Source: an uncultured Thermomicrobiales bacterium (GTDB taxonomy: Bacteria > Chloroflexota > Chloroflexia > Thermomicrobiales > UBA6265). Taken from it: a stretch of 49,666 bases of DNA. Shown piece after piece: positions 8,246-16,941 of this stretch. The position numbers and the translations under genes are program-made. Location of the stretch: NCBI GenBank assembly GCA_902806405.1, contig CADCWL010000250.1:1-49666 (forward strand), read 5' to 3'. Position 1 is the stretch's first letter. Each line of letters begins with the position of its first letter. The notes under the pieces were generated by a model. It was not told the origin of the DNA, did no database searches, and saw only the letters and a list, made by a program, of their open reading frames with translations.

Positions 8246-8825
8246 CGCCCTCCCCCTCAACTCCTGATCGATCGGACGTCGCTCGGGCCCGTCCAATGCC
8301 ATGGCGAACCGCCGGGGACGAGGCCGAGGACCGCCCCGGTGCCGTCCCGCCGGGCGGCTGACCCGGGGACGGCCATCCCACGTCTCGCGGACCAAGTCAG
8401 TCTATCCCGCCGCCGTGGCGCCGATCGGTATCGGTTCGGCGTCGTCGCCCGTTCACCTGAGCGGCAGGGGAGCGGAGCCCGTGACCGACGCCGGTTGCAC
8501 CGTCGTTGCCGCCGCCCCGCGGACCCACCGGGCGAAAAGCTCCATCGTCCGTTCACGATCGATTCACGAAGGTCCCCTACCGTAGAAGAACGGCGCACCG
8601 GGAGGACCACCGTCCAAACCCGCCTTCCGTCTGCCGAGCGGGAGCCTCGTCGGAGCGGCCGATCGCGAGCGACGCCTCTTGACAACCGAATCATCGTCTG
8701 GGAACCTATCATCGTTCGGAGAAAATAACGACGTTCGAAACTGTGCGACCGCGGGCAGGATCGGAAGCGGAGTGGCCGCCCGTCGCGGGTGCGCCAGGAG
8801 AGAGAAACCCCGGGAGGGACCGCCG
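8246..8825. other. 580-base divergent intergenic region with regulatory repeats
   Basis: This stretch separates the receiver gene (minus) from the MMPL transporter gene (plus). I see no supported reading frame. It contains the pho-box-like element at 8551-8583. It also contains a direct repeat of ATCATCGT (8690-8697 and 8708-8715, 18 bases apart) next to a TTGACA at 8679-8684. Confidence 0.55.
8551..8583 (+). promoter_or_regulatory. pho-box-like tandem direct repeat with -10 box
   Basis: Two 11-base units, GTTCACGATCG and ATTCACGAAGG, lie head to tail (8551-8572). They are followed by TACCGT (8578-8583) nine bases after the second 7-base core. The layout of 7-base core, 4-base gap, 7-base core, about 10 bases and then -10 is that of OmpR/PhoB-family activator sites. 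The cores resemble the actinobacterial PHO box GTTCACC. The next plus-strand gene is the MMPL transporter, 240 bases away. Confidence 0.45.
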
Positions 8826-11114
8826 ATGTCATCGATCTTGTCGACCGCGAAGTTGGCCAGGGCCAGCGCCCGCCGCCCCTGGCTGGTCGTGGCAGCGTGG
8901 GTCGTCGTCTTCGTCCTGAGCGGCCTCGCCGCCGCGACGATGCTCGGCGGGGCGCTCACCTCCGACGTCACGATGACGAACAACCCGGAGTCGTTGCGCG
9001 GGGTCGATCTCCTGGCGGAGCGGATGCCGGAGCAGACCGATCCGATCGCCGAGACGGTGATCGTCCGCTCGGAGACGGCGACGGTCGACGACCCGGCCTT
9101 CCGCGCCGTTGTCGAGGCGGCGACCGCCGATCTACGGGCGGTTCCCGGCGTAACCCTCTTCAACCACTACGAGGCGGCCGCCGCGGGCGACCCGGCCGCG
9201 GCCGGCCTCGTCTCCGCCGACCGCCATGCGACGCTGCTGCCGGCGGCCTTCGCCGGTTCCCAGGAGGCGGCGGCGGGCCGCTTCGAGGCCTTCTCGGAGG
9301 CCCTCGCCGCGCACCGCGGCGACGGGTACCAGGTGCTCACCGTCGGCAACCTGAGCGTCGACGAAGCGTTCAACTCGACGGCCGAGTCGGACCTGCTCAC
9401 GGCCGAGATCATCGGCCTGCCGGTCGCGCTCGTGATCCTGGTCGCGGTCTTCGGCGCGCTCGTTGTCGCCGGCGTCCCCCTGGTGCTCGCCTTCGTCTCG
9501 ATCGCGGTCGCGATCGGGCTCACCGCCCTGCTCGCCCAGGTGATCGAGATCTCCTTCTTCGTCGTCAATATGATCACGATGATCGGGCTCGCCGTCGGCA
9601 TCGACTACGCCCTCTTCATCGTCGACCGCTACCGGGAGGAGCGCCGTCGCGGCGTGCCGACGCGGGAGGCGATCGGTATCGCCGGCGACACCGCCAGCCG
9701 CGCCGTCCTCTTCTCCGGGATCACCGTCGTCCTCGCCCTGACCGGAATGCTGCTGATCCCGACCACCATCTTCCGCTCGCTCGGCCTCGGCGCGGTCCTG
9801 GTCGTGGTCGTCGCCGTCCTCGCCTCGCTGACCCTCGTGCCTGCCATGCTCAGCCTGCTCGGCGACCGCATCGACTGGCCGCGCCGCCGCCGCGCCGTCG
9901 TCGCGCCGGCCGTTGCCGCCGAGGACCACGAGGGGCCGGTCTATCGGCCCGGGTTCTGGGGCCGCACCTCCCACCTGGTGATGACCCACCCCGCCGTCAG
10001 CCTGATCGGCGCGGTCGCCATCCTCGTCGCCTTCTCGCTGCCCTACTTCGACCTCCGTAGCGGGCAGGCCGGGGTGGAGAGCCTGCCCGCGAGCGACGTC
10101 AAGACGGCCTTCACGATCCTCGACCGCGACTTCGGCGCCGGTCGCCTCGGCCCGGTCGAGATCGTCGTCGACGGTCGACGCGGTGCTGAGGTCGAGGCCG
10201 GCCTGGAGCGCCTCATCATGGCGATCCGCCAGGACGGCGACTTCGCCCAGGTCAACCCCCCGGTCTGGAACGGGGCGGGGGATCTCGCCCTCGTTACCGC
10301 CTCCCTTCGGATGAGTGCGACCACCGCCGGCGCCTACGACGCCATCGATCGCCTCCGGGACGAGGTCGTGCCGGCCGCCTTCGGGGACGCCCCGGCCGAA
10401 GCGCTGGTGACGGGCGAGACCGCGTTCAACGCCGACTTCCTCGCGGTCGTCGACGGTTGGACCCCGATCGTCTTCGCCTTCGTCCTCGGCCTGAGCTTCC
10501 TGCTCCTGCTGCTCGTTTTCCGCTCGGTCGTCATCCCGGCGACGGCGATCGCGCTCAACCTCCTCTCCGTCGGCGCCGCCTACGGCCTGATGGTCCTCGT
10601 CTTCCAGCGGGGCGTTGGCGCCGACCTGCTCGGCTTCCAGACGACGCCGACGATCGAGGCCTGGGTGCCGATCTTTCTCTTCTGCGTCCTCTTCGGGCTC
10701 AGCATGGACTACCACGTCTTCCTGCTCAGCCGGATCAAGGAGCACTACGACCGGACCGGACGCAACGCCGAGTCGGTGGCGGTCGGCCTCCAGGCGACGG
10801 CGCGCTTGATCACCGGCGCCGCCCTGATCATGATCGCGGTCTTCGTCGGCTTCGCCCTCGGCGAGCTGGCGATGTTCCAGCAGGTCGGCTTCGGCCTCGC
10901 CGTCGCCGTCTTCCTCGACGCGACGCTGATCCGCTCCGTCCTCGTTCCGGCGGCGATGGCCCTGCTCGGCCGATGGAACTGGTACCTGCCCGCCTGGCTC
11001 GGCTGGCTACCCGACCTCGGCGTCGAGGGGCCCCGCGCTTCCTCCGGGGCATCGTCGGTGTCCGCCGCCGCGCCGTTCCATCCCTTCCCGGCGCCGGACG
11101 GTGCCGCTGACTGA
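8826..11114 (+). CDS. MMPL/RND family membrane transporter
   Basis: A large proton-driven exporter of lipids or small molecules in the inner membrane. The start is ATG 8826 ('MSSILSTAKLARASARRPWLV') after GGGAGGGACCGCCG, giving 762 residues. The ORF-track ATG at 8679 is too far upstream. The architecture is a duplicated RND half. TM1 (about 16-40) is followed by a soluble domain, TM2-6 (about 190-370), TM7 (about 395-412), a second soluble domain and TM8-12 (about 540-720). Conserved RND motifs are 'GLAVGIDYALFIVDRYREER' in the first half and 'FGLSMDYHVFLLSRIKEHY' in the second, with the proton-relay Asp in each. It stands alone, with its own terminator downstream. Confidence 0.93.
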   Translation: MSSILSTAKLARASARRPWLVVAAWVVVFVLSGLAAATMLGGALTSDVTMTNNPESLRGVDLLAERMPEQTDPIAETVIVRSETATVDDPAFRAVVEAATADLRAVPGVTLFNHYEAAAAGDPAAAGLVSADRHATLLPAAFAGSQEAAAGRFEAFSEALAAHRGDGYQVLTVGNLSVDEAFNSTAESDLLTAEIIGLPVALVILVAVFGALVVAGVPLVLAFVSIAVAIGLTALLAQVIEISFFVVNMITMIGLAVGIDYALFIVDRYREERRRGVPTREAIGIAGDTASRAVLFSGITVVLALTGMLLIPTTIFRSLGLGAVLVVVVAVLASLTLVPAMLSLLGDRIDWPRRRRAVVAPAVAAEDHEGPVYRPGFWGRTSHLVMTHPAVSLIGAVAILVAFSLPYFDLRSGQAGVESLPASDVKTAFTILDRDFGAGRLGPVEIVVDGRRGAEVEAGLERLIMAIRQDGDFAQVNPPVWNGAGDLALVTASLRMSATTAGAYDAIDRLRDEVVPAAFGDAPAEALVTGETAFNADFLAVVDGWTPIVFAFVLGLSFLLLLLVFRSVVIPATAIALNLLSVGAAYGLMVLVFQRGVGADLLGFQTTPTIEAWVPIFLFCVLFGLSMDYHVFLLSRIKEHYDRTGRNAESVAVGLQATARLITGAALIMIAVFVGFALGELAMFQQVGFGLAVAVFLDATLIRSVLVPAAMALLGRWNWYLPAWLGWLPDLGVEGPRASSGASSVSAAAPFHPFPAPDGAAD

Positions 11115-11188
11115 GCACGAGCCTCTGCCACCGCCGATCGGGTCCGCCGCCCCCCGCGCCGAAGAGCGCGGGGGGCGGCTTCGTGCTC
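11113..11188 (+). terminator. strong nested terminator hairpin after the MMPL gene
   Basis: A perfect 14-base-pair G+C stem (GCCGCCCCCCGCGC at 11146-11159 with its complement at 11166-11179) has a six-base loop. An outer arm GAGCACGA (11113-11120) can also pair with TCGTGCTC (11181-11188). Confidence 0.75.
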
Positions 11189-11399
11189 GGCCCTTGGTCT
11201 CCGCGCGAGGTTCCGGTGCCCTTGAACCCCAGGGATCCTGGCCCGACGATCGGGGTGTCACCGCGGCTCGGGCAAGGGTTGTCGCTCCGCAAGCAGCGGG
11301 GGCCGAAGAGAGGGCAGACACGCGGACCTGCCACGTCCGAGGCGCCACGACAACGCTGTCGCTCGTCGTTGTCGTCGTGTAGCCTCGGCTCCACCCGGA

Positions 11400-12081
11400 C
11401 CCGGCAGAAAAGGAGGTTGATCGCCGGCGCCAGAATGGCGGTGTTGAAGGCGAAGGCGAGGAGGGAGTGGCCCGGCACCACCTGCCGGAAGCCCACGTCG
11501 CTGACTGAGTCGTCGGAGACGGCGAACGTCATCCCGATGCCGAATGCGGCGTCGGCGAAATCTTCGTCTTTGGGCGGATCGTCGCCGAAGCGGGGGCGCC
11601 CAGGTCGCCGTCTTCCCGACAGGAGAGGTGCGGGTCGTGCACCCCGGATGCGGTGTGCATCGATACCGAGGAGCCGACGACCGCCAGCGGCCCGAGTGCG
11701 ACCGGCAGCCCCTCCCAGACCGGTGGCGCGAACCGGTCGGGTCGGCACACGAGGACGAGGGTGGCCATCCGACCGACGACGCTGGCGGGGAGTGAGATGA
11801 GGAGGCTGCCGACCGCCCCGGGGGCCTTCGCGCGCCGCCCGACGCCGGGTCTCCGCCCCGTCCGAGCGGACGATGACCCATCACGGCAGCACGAGCAGCG
11901 CCGCGTCCCACCCCGCCACCGCCCCCACCGCCCATCCAGAGTCGCCGGGCAGGGCAGCGCCGACGGCCGCCGCCAGCGCGGCCGCGACTGGCTAGCGGCG
12001 CGCCGCTCGCAAATCAGGGATCCGCCGGTTCCCGCTCGCCGCCGCGGCCGAGGGGCCGGGGCGGCGGGAGGAGGCGCTCAT
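11400..12081 (-). pseudogene. decayed DUF1345 membrane protein gene
   Basis: Pieces of one DUF1345 protein are spread over different minus-strand frames in the right order. An ATG at 12081 opens a short N-terminus that is cut by an in-frame TAG (11992-11994). The same frame continues with 'AVGAVAGWDAALLVLP', then a TGA (11881-11883). After frame changes come 'LLISLPASVVGRMATLVL', 'LPVALGPLAVVGSSVSMHTA' and 'FADAAFGIGMTFAVSDDSVS' with 'FAFNTAILAPAINLLF'. The GWD motif and the 'GMTFxVSD' and 'FxFNTxILAxxINLL' motifs are typical of the family. At least two stops and several frameshifts make it a clear pseudogene. It starts 22 bases after the serA stop, so it was probably the last gene of that operon. 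Confidence 0.75.
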
Positions 12082-12103
12082 GCGGTGCCTCGCCCGTCCG
12101 CGG

Positions 12104-14359
12104 CTACACGCCAACGGGTGCGACCTGCGCCGCCCTTGGCGGCGAGGTGGGCAGGGAGACGACGTAGGCGGTCTCGATCCCGGGGATCGCCGTCAACTCG
12201 GCCAGCGCCGCCGCCGGGATCTCGTCGTCGACGTTGAGGACCATGATCGCCTCGCCGCCGCGCCGTTGGTCGTGCCGCCCGACCTGCATCCCTGCGATGT
12301 TGACCTCGTATCCCCCGAGGATGGTCCCGATCCGGCCGATCATCCCCGGCCGGTCGTGGTGGTGGGTGATCAGCACGTCGCCGGCGAGCGGGCTGTTCAG
12401 GCCAAAGCCGTCGACCTCCCAGATCCCGGCCTCAATCCGATCCCAGCGGATCGTGACGTGGTGCGGCGGGTCCCCGACCGCCCCCGCCACCTCTAACGAG
12501 AACTCCGGGAGCCGGCTCGGCTCCGGATCGTCGACCACCGTCCGCACCGCGACCCCGGAATCGGCCGCCACCAACCGGGCGTTGACCGGCGTCACCCGAT
12601 CGGCGGTCCAGCGCGGCAGAGCCTCGCTCAGGGCGACGCCGCCGACATGCTCCGCCACGTCGGCCGGCACCATGCCGCGCACGGTCAGGGTGAATCGCGA
12701 CGGCGGCATCGGCTCCAGCACCGCCAGCAGGCGGCCGGCGGCGGCGGCGACCGTTGTCAGCCGCTGCAGCTCCGGCGCGTCGAGCGAGGCGGCCGGCAGG
12801 TTCACGGCGTTCGGCACCGACTCGCCGCGGAGCGCGGCCAGCGTGCTCGTGCTGATCACCTCTCCGACCGCCGCCAGCGCCTCCGCGCTGGAGCCGCCGA
12901 CGTGCGGCGTGAGGACCGCGTTCGGCAGGCCGAAGAGGGGCGAGTCGGTGCAGGGCTCGTGGGGAAAGACGTCGACCCCGGCGGCGGCGATCCGGCCGTC
13001 GTGCAGCGCCGCCGCCAGCGCCGCCTGGTCGACCACCTCGCCGCGGGCCACGTTCAGCACGATCGCGCCCGGCTTGAGGCGCCCGATGGCCTCCGCGTCG
13101 AGCATCTCCGTCGTCTCCGGCGTCGCCGGGACGTGGAACGTGACGACGTCGGCGGTGGCCAGCAGCGTCGGGTAGTCGACGGCCGTTGCGCCCAGCTCGG
13201 CGAAGCGCTGCGGCGTGATGTAGGGGTCATGGGCGAGGATGGCCATCTCGAACGCGCGCAACCGCTGCGCCACGATCGAGCCGACGCGGCCCAGACCGAC
13301 GATGCCGACCGTCCGCCCGCGGAGGTCGATCGGCGTCTGCTTCCGCCGCTCCCAGCGGCCGGCGTGGGTCGACGCGTTCGCCCGCGGGATCTGGCGCGTG
13401 ATCGCCAGGAGGAGGGCGATCGTGTGCTCGCCGGCCGAGATCGCGTTCGCTCCGGGCGCGTTCAGCACCACCACCCCGGCCCGGGTCGCCGCCGGCAGGT
13501 CGATGTTGTCGACCCCGACCCCGGCCCGGGCAACGACGCGCAACCGGGGCGCTGCCGCCAGCACCGGCTCGGTCACCTCCGTCTCGCTGCGGACCACCAA
13601 CGCGTCGGCGTCGGCGATCGCCGCCAGGAGGGCGGGGGTGTCGGTGCCGTCGACGTCGACGACCTCGGCCTCGGCCGCGAAGCGGGCGCGGGCGATCGGA
13701 TGGATCGCGTCGCTGACGACGACGCGGGGCCGCCCGGGACGCCGTGGCGCGGCGCCGTTGCTCGCGAGGGGGGACGGACCGGCGACGGCGACGGCCGATG
13801 GCCGCCGCGCGACGAGGCGCCCAAGGGCCGTAAGGCCTTCGACTTTCACGATCCGGTCGTCGCCCTGATCGAGCGGCACCTCGTCCGCGTTGACCAGAAA
13901 GCAGGTGAGGCCCGCGGCGGCGTAGGCGCGGGCGTGGCGGAGGCTGTCTTCGACCGCGTGGCCGAGCCCGTGGCGGAGCGCCACCTCCGCCTTGAGGTCG
14001 GCGTAGAGGATCTCGCAGTCGACGAAGCCTTGCCGACGGAGCCAGGCGCGCGTCATCCCCGCCGACCCCTCCGGCCGCGCGGTGATGATCTTGACGTTCC
14101 CGTCGCCGAGCAGGTCGACGACCCCCCGGAGGAAGGCGGCGCCGTCGGGCGCGGGGCGCAGCCGGGACGCCGGACCGTCGTCGCCGTAGACCCAGTCGCA
14201 GACCTCGGTCGGAATGTTCAGCCCTGCGGAGTCGACGAAAGCGTTCTCCGGCAGATCGAGCCCGAACCGGGCGGAGGCGGCGACGGCGAGCGGCCGCGGG
14301 TGCTCGGTGAGGACGCCGTCGAGGTCGACCGCGAGCTTGGTGGGGGACGTGGGCTGCAA
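12104..14359 (-). CDS. serA: HAD phosphatase domain fused to D-3-phosphoglycerate dehydrogenase
   Basis: I start at TTG 14359, which follows GGGAGAGTCCG, giving 751 residues. The ORF-track ATG at 14542 lacks a binding site. Residues about 8-185 are a HAD hydrolase of the 5'(3')-nucleotidase/YqfW type: motif I 'AVDLDGVLTE', motif II 'IITARP', motif III Lys in 'ADLKAEV', motif IV 'AVEDS'. Residues about 225-750 are a complete long-form SerA: NAD fold 'GIVGLGRVGS', catalytic Arg ('NVARGEVVDQ'), Glu ('VDVFPHEP') and His ('LTPHVGGSS'), then an allosteric substrate-binding domain and a C-terminal ACT domain ('LITHHHDRPGMIGRIGTILG'). SerA makes 3-phosphohydroxypyruvate for serine synthesis. The fused phosphatase could remove phosphate from a pathway intermediate such as phosphoserine, or could be a repair enzyme. 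That role is inferred. Confidence 0.9.
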   Translation of the reverse strand: MQPTSPTKLAVDLDGVLTEHPRPLAVAASARFGLDLPENAFVDSAGLNIPTEVCDWVYGDDGPASRLRPAPDGAAFLRGVVDLLGDGNVKIITARPEGSAGMTRAWLRRQGFVDCEILYADLKAEVALRHGLGHAVEDSLRHARAYAAAGLTCFLVNADEVPLDQGDDRIVKVEGLTALGRLVARRPSAVAVAGPSPLASNGAAPRRPGRPRVVVSDAIHPIARARFAAEAEVVDVDGTDTPALLAAIADADALVVRSETEVTEPVLAAAPRLRVVARAGVGVDNIDLPAATRAGVVVLNAPGANAISAGEHTIALLLAITRQIPRANASTHAGRWERRKQTPIDLRGRTVGIVGLGRVGSIVAQRLRAFEMAILAHDPYITPQRFAELGATAVDYPTLLATADVVTFHVPATPETTEMLDAEAIGRLKPGAIVLNVARGEVVDQAALAAALHDGRIAAAGVDVFPHEPCTDSPLFGLPNAVLTPHVGGSSAEALAAVGEVISTSTLAALRGESVPNAVNLPAASLDAPELQRLTTVAAAAGRLLAVLEPMPPSRFTLTVRGMVPADVAEHVGGVALSEALPRWTADRVTPVNARLVAADSGVAVRTVVDDPEPSRLPEFSLEVAGAVGDPPHHVTIRWDRIEAGIWEVDGFGLNSPLAGDVLITHHHDRPGMIGRIGTILGGYEVNIAGMQVGRHDQRRGGEAIMVLNVDDEIPAAALAELTAIPGIETAYVVSLPTSPPRAAQVAPVGV

Positions 14360-14563
14360 CGGACTCTCCCTGATCCCGTGCTGGGCACGGCGCGAGCCCT
14401 GCCCGGCTGGGTCGCCACGGACGCGGGCAACACGCTGGGGCGCCCGGCGAGGCCCGGGCACGGCGTCGTGCGGTTGGGTCGGGGCGATGTTCGGAGGGTA
14501 GCACCCCCGGCGCGGCACATCAACGAGCGGGCGCGTTCGCACACGCTCGCCTCTCGGCCGCCG

Positions 14564-15433
14564 CTACGCACCCAGAAACCCAAGCAGCAGGCCGTTCAGG
14601 CGGTCCGGCGCGTCCCGCTGCACCCAGTGGCTTGCCTCCGGCAGGTAGACGATGCGGAGGTCCGGCGCCCATCGCTCCAACCCGTGGGTGAGCCGGGTCG
14701 AGAGGAAGACGTCTTGTGTCGCCGAGACGACCAGGGTCGGGCAGGCGATCTGGGTCACCGCCTGCGCCCCGCGCCGCGGGTGCCGGAAGGCGGCGCGGTA
14801 ATAGTTCATCCCGGCGGTGAGGGCCCCCGGCCGGTCGATCGCCTCGACGTAGCGCCGGATCTCGTCCTCCCCGAACGCGCCCGGCCGGACCGGCTGGCGG
14901 CGCAAGGTGCGGCGCATCACCCAGTAGTCGTTGGCGCGGAAGAGCGCCTCCGGGAGCCCGGGAATCTGGAACGCGAAGGCGTACCACGACCGCGCAAGCT
15001 GATTGGGGCGACGGAGCTCCCGGGCCAGGGTCGCCGGGTGCGGCGCGTTGACGACCGCGAGCCGCTCCACGAGCGCCGGCTGCCTCATCGCCAGGAACCA
15101 GGCGATGATGCCGCCCCAGTCGTGGCCGACGATCGCCGCCCGCTCCGCGCCGAGGTGCCGGACGAGGCCGACCACGTCGTCGGTGACCGTCTCGATCCGG
15201 TACGGCTCGACCCCGACCGGCTTCTCCGACAGGTTGTAGCCCCGGAGGTCCGGTGCGACGACCCGGTACCCGGCGCCGACCAGCGTCGGGATCTGTGGTG
15301 CCCAGGCGTACCAGAACTCGGGAAAGCCGTGGAGCAGGATCACGAGCGGGCCCGATCCCGCCTCCACGTAGTGGAGGCGAACCCCGTTGACCGTGGCCTC
15401 GCGGTGCGCCCAGCCGTCCGTTGTCGTCTCCAT
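14564..15433 (-). CDS. alpha/beta hydrolase, epoxide hydrolase-like
   Basis: A hydrolase of 289 residues from ATG 15433 (GGGGAAAGCGAGT upstream). The ORF-track start at 15481 is less likely. Motifs are the oxyanion 'HGFPEFWYAW', the nucleophile elbow 'GHDWGGIIAW' with Asp instead of Ser, 'RGYNLSEKP', the acid in 'VSATQDVFLS' and the catalytic His in 'EASHWVQRD'. An Asp nucleophile places it with soluble epoxide hydrolases, haloalkane dehalogenases and fluoroacetate dehalogenases. The HGFPE motif and Tyr residues in the cap region ('NDYWVM', 'MNYYRAAF') favour epoxide hydrolase. It is divergent from the aminopeptidase gene. Confidence 0.88.
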   Translation of the reverse strand: METTTDGWAHREATVNGVRLHYVEAGSGPLVILLHGFPEFWYAWAPQIPTLVGAGYRVVAPDLRGYNLSEKPVGVEPYRIETVTDDVVGLVRHLGAERAAIVGHDWGGIIAWFLAMRQPALVERLAVVNAPHPATLARELRRPNQLARSWYAFAFQIPGLPEALFRANDYWVMRRTLRRQPVRPGAFGEDEIRRYVEAIDRPGALTAGMNYYRAAFRHPRRGAQAVTQIACPTLVVSATQDVFLSTRLTHGLERWAPDLRIVYLPEASHWVQRDAPDRLNGLLLGFLGA

Positions 15434-15501
15434 ACTCGCTTTCCCCGTGATGGCCCACGGCCCGTGTCGATCGCAAAGCAAGCTCCGCGCCGGAGCGGTG
15501 C

Positions 15502-15507
15502 TAGAAT
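15502..15507 (+). promoter_or_regulatory. predicted extended -10 box of the M24 peptidase gene
   Basis: TGCTAGAAT carries an extended -10 (TGC before TAGAAT). No good -35 box is visible. The predicted start lies about 40 bases before ATG 15555. Confidence 0.4.
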
Positions 15508-15554
15508 CGGCGCCCGCCGAGACGGAACGATGTCGCGAGAGAGGATGGGGGGCG

Positions 15555-16685
15555 ATGGCCAGCGAGTCGGAGCAGACGGACCAGTTCGAAGCGGTCTACC
15601 GATCGCGGGACCGCCTCGCGCGGGCGCAAGGGGAGATGGCGCGGCAGGGCGTTGACGTTCTCCTCGTTGGCCCCTCCTCCGACCTCCGCTACCTGCTTGG
15701 CCTCGACGCCCACGTCAGCGAGCGGCTGAACCTCCTCGTGCTGCCGCGGGACGGCGATCCCGCCTACGTTGTGCCCACCCTGGAGGCCCCTCAGCTCGCC
15801 GGCCTGCGCGATCTGCTCGACGTCCGCGTCTGGGAGGAGACCCAGGAGCCGGCGGCGCTGGCGGCGGCCGTCGTCGGGGACCCGGCGGGCAAGACCATCG
15901 CCGTCGCCGACCAGCTCTGGAGTGTTTTCCTGCTCCGCCTCCAGGCCGCCATGCCGGCGGCGAAGTGGACCGTCGGCGCGCCGGTGATGCGCCCGCTCCG
16001 CATGATCAAGGACGGGCGGGAGATCGAGCTGCTGCAGGAGGCGGCGCGAAGAACCGACGACGCCTGGGAGGCGTTCATCGCGCAGCCCCTGGCCGGCCAG
16101 ACGGAGCGGCAGGCCCTTGCCCGCCTGCTCGACCTCACCCAGGCCCGCGGCCTCGGCTACGGCTTCGGCCTCTGCGCCAGCGGCGCCGGCTCCGCCTCCC
16201 CGCACCACCACACCGGTGACCGCGTCATCGAGGAGGGGGACGCGGTCGTCTTCGATTGGGGCGGCACCCTCGACGGCTACAACTCGGACGTCACCCGTAC
16301 CGTCCACGTCGGCCCGCCGACCGACGAGTTCGTCCGCGTCTACGAGGCGGTCCGCGACGCGAACCAGGCGGCGCTCGACGCGGTCCGCCCGGGTGCCGCC
16401 TGCGAGGAGATCGACCTCGCCGGCCGCGGCGTGATCGAGGCGGCGGGCTACGGCGCCGCCTTCATTCACCGCCTCGGCCACGGGCTCGGCCTCGACGTCC
16501 ACGAGGAGCCGTACCTCGTCGCCGGCAACGCCACGCCGCTGGCGAGCGGCATGGTCTTCAGCGACGAGCCGGGCGTCTACCTTGAGGGCCGCTTCGGTGT
16601 CCGGATCGAGGACGCCGTCCTGTGCACCGACGAAGGGGGCGAGCGCCTCAACAACGCGACGCGCGAACTGACGATCCTCCGCTGA
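15555..16685 (+). CDS. M24 family Xaa-Pro aminopeptidase/dipeptidase
   Basis: A metallopeptidase that removes residues before proline or splits Xaa-Pro dipeptides in the cytoplasm. The start is ATG 15555 ('MASESEQTDQFEAVY') after GGATGGGGGGCG, giving 376 residues, the usual PepQ/YpdF length. The N-terminal creatinase-like domain holds 'LLVGPSSDLRYLLGLDAH'. The C-terminal pita-bread fold shows all five metal ligands: Asp in 'VFDWGGTLDGYNSDVTRT' (two), His in 'HRLGHGLGLDVHEEP', Glu in 'FSDEPGVYLEG' and Glu in 'GVRIEDAVL'. It lies between two other peptide or amide-degrading genes, suggesting nutrient salvage. Confidence 0.92.
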   Translation: MASESEQTDQFEAVYRSRDRLARAQGEMARQGVDVLLVGPSSDLRYLLGLDAHVSERLNLLVLPRDGDPAYVVPTLEAPQLAGLRDLLDVRVWEETQEPAALAAAVVGDPAGKTIAVADQLWSVFLLRLQAAMPAAKWTVGAPVMRPLRMIKDGREIELLQEAARRTDDAWEAFIAQPLAGQTERQALARLLDLTQARGLGYGFGLCASGAGSASPHHHTGDRVIEEGDAVVFDWGGTLDGYNSDVTRTVHVGPPTDEFVRVYEAVRDANQAALDAVRPGAACEEIDLAGRGVIEAAGYGAAFIHRLGHGLGLDVHEEPYLVAGNATPLASGMVFSDEPGVYLEGRFGVRIEDAVLCTDEGGERLNNATRELTILR

Positions 16686-16941
16686 GCCTCCGTAGCGACG
16701 CTTCCCGACTTGGAGACCGTGCCGTCGTGCCGCGGACCGCGCCCATCCGGTACGCCAAGGGACAGCGGGTGGGATAAACGACATAAAGTTGGCCGCGGTC
16801 TCGCCGGGCAAGGAGCGGAGCCCGAGGGAGACGATTGGCGGGATGGGGTGGGGCGCGTCGATCAGCCGCATACCGGGCTGGGGATCGGTTGACGGCAAGA
16901 CGGACGTCCGCGTCGAAGCGACGGACAGGGGGGACGACACC

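Noticed and set aside
8679-8712. TTGACA with TATCAT as the MMPL promoter
   Set aside because: The spacer is 22 bases, too long for a sigma-70 promoter.
12647-15655. 1002-residue plus-strand ORF antisense to serA and the epoxide hydrolase gene
   Set aside because: It is Arg/Gly/Ala/Asp-rich, has no domain or membrane pattern, and lies exactly opposite well-supported genes. Long antisense frames are expected at this G+C content.
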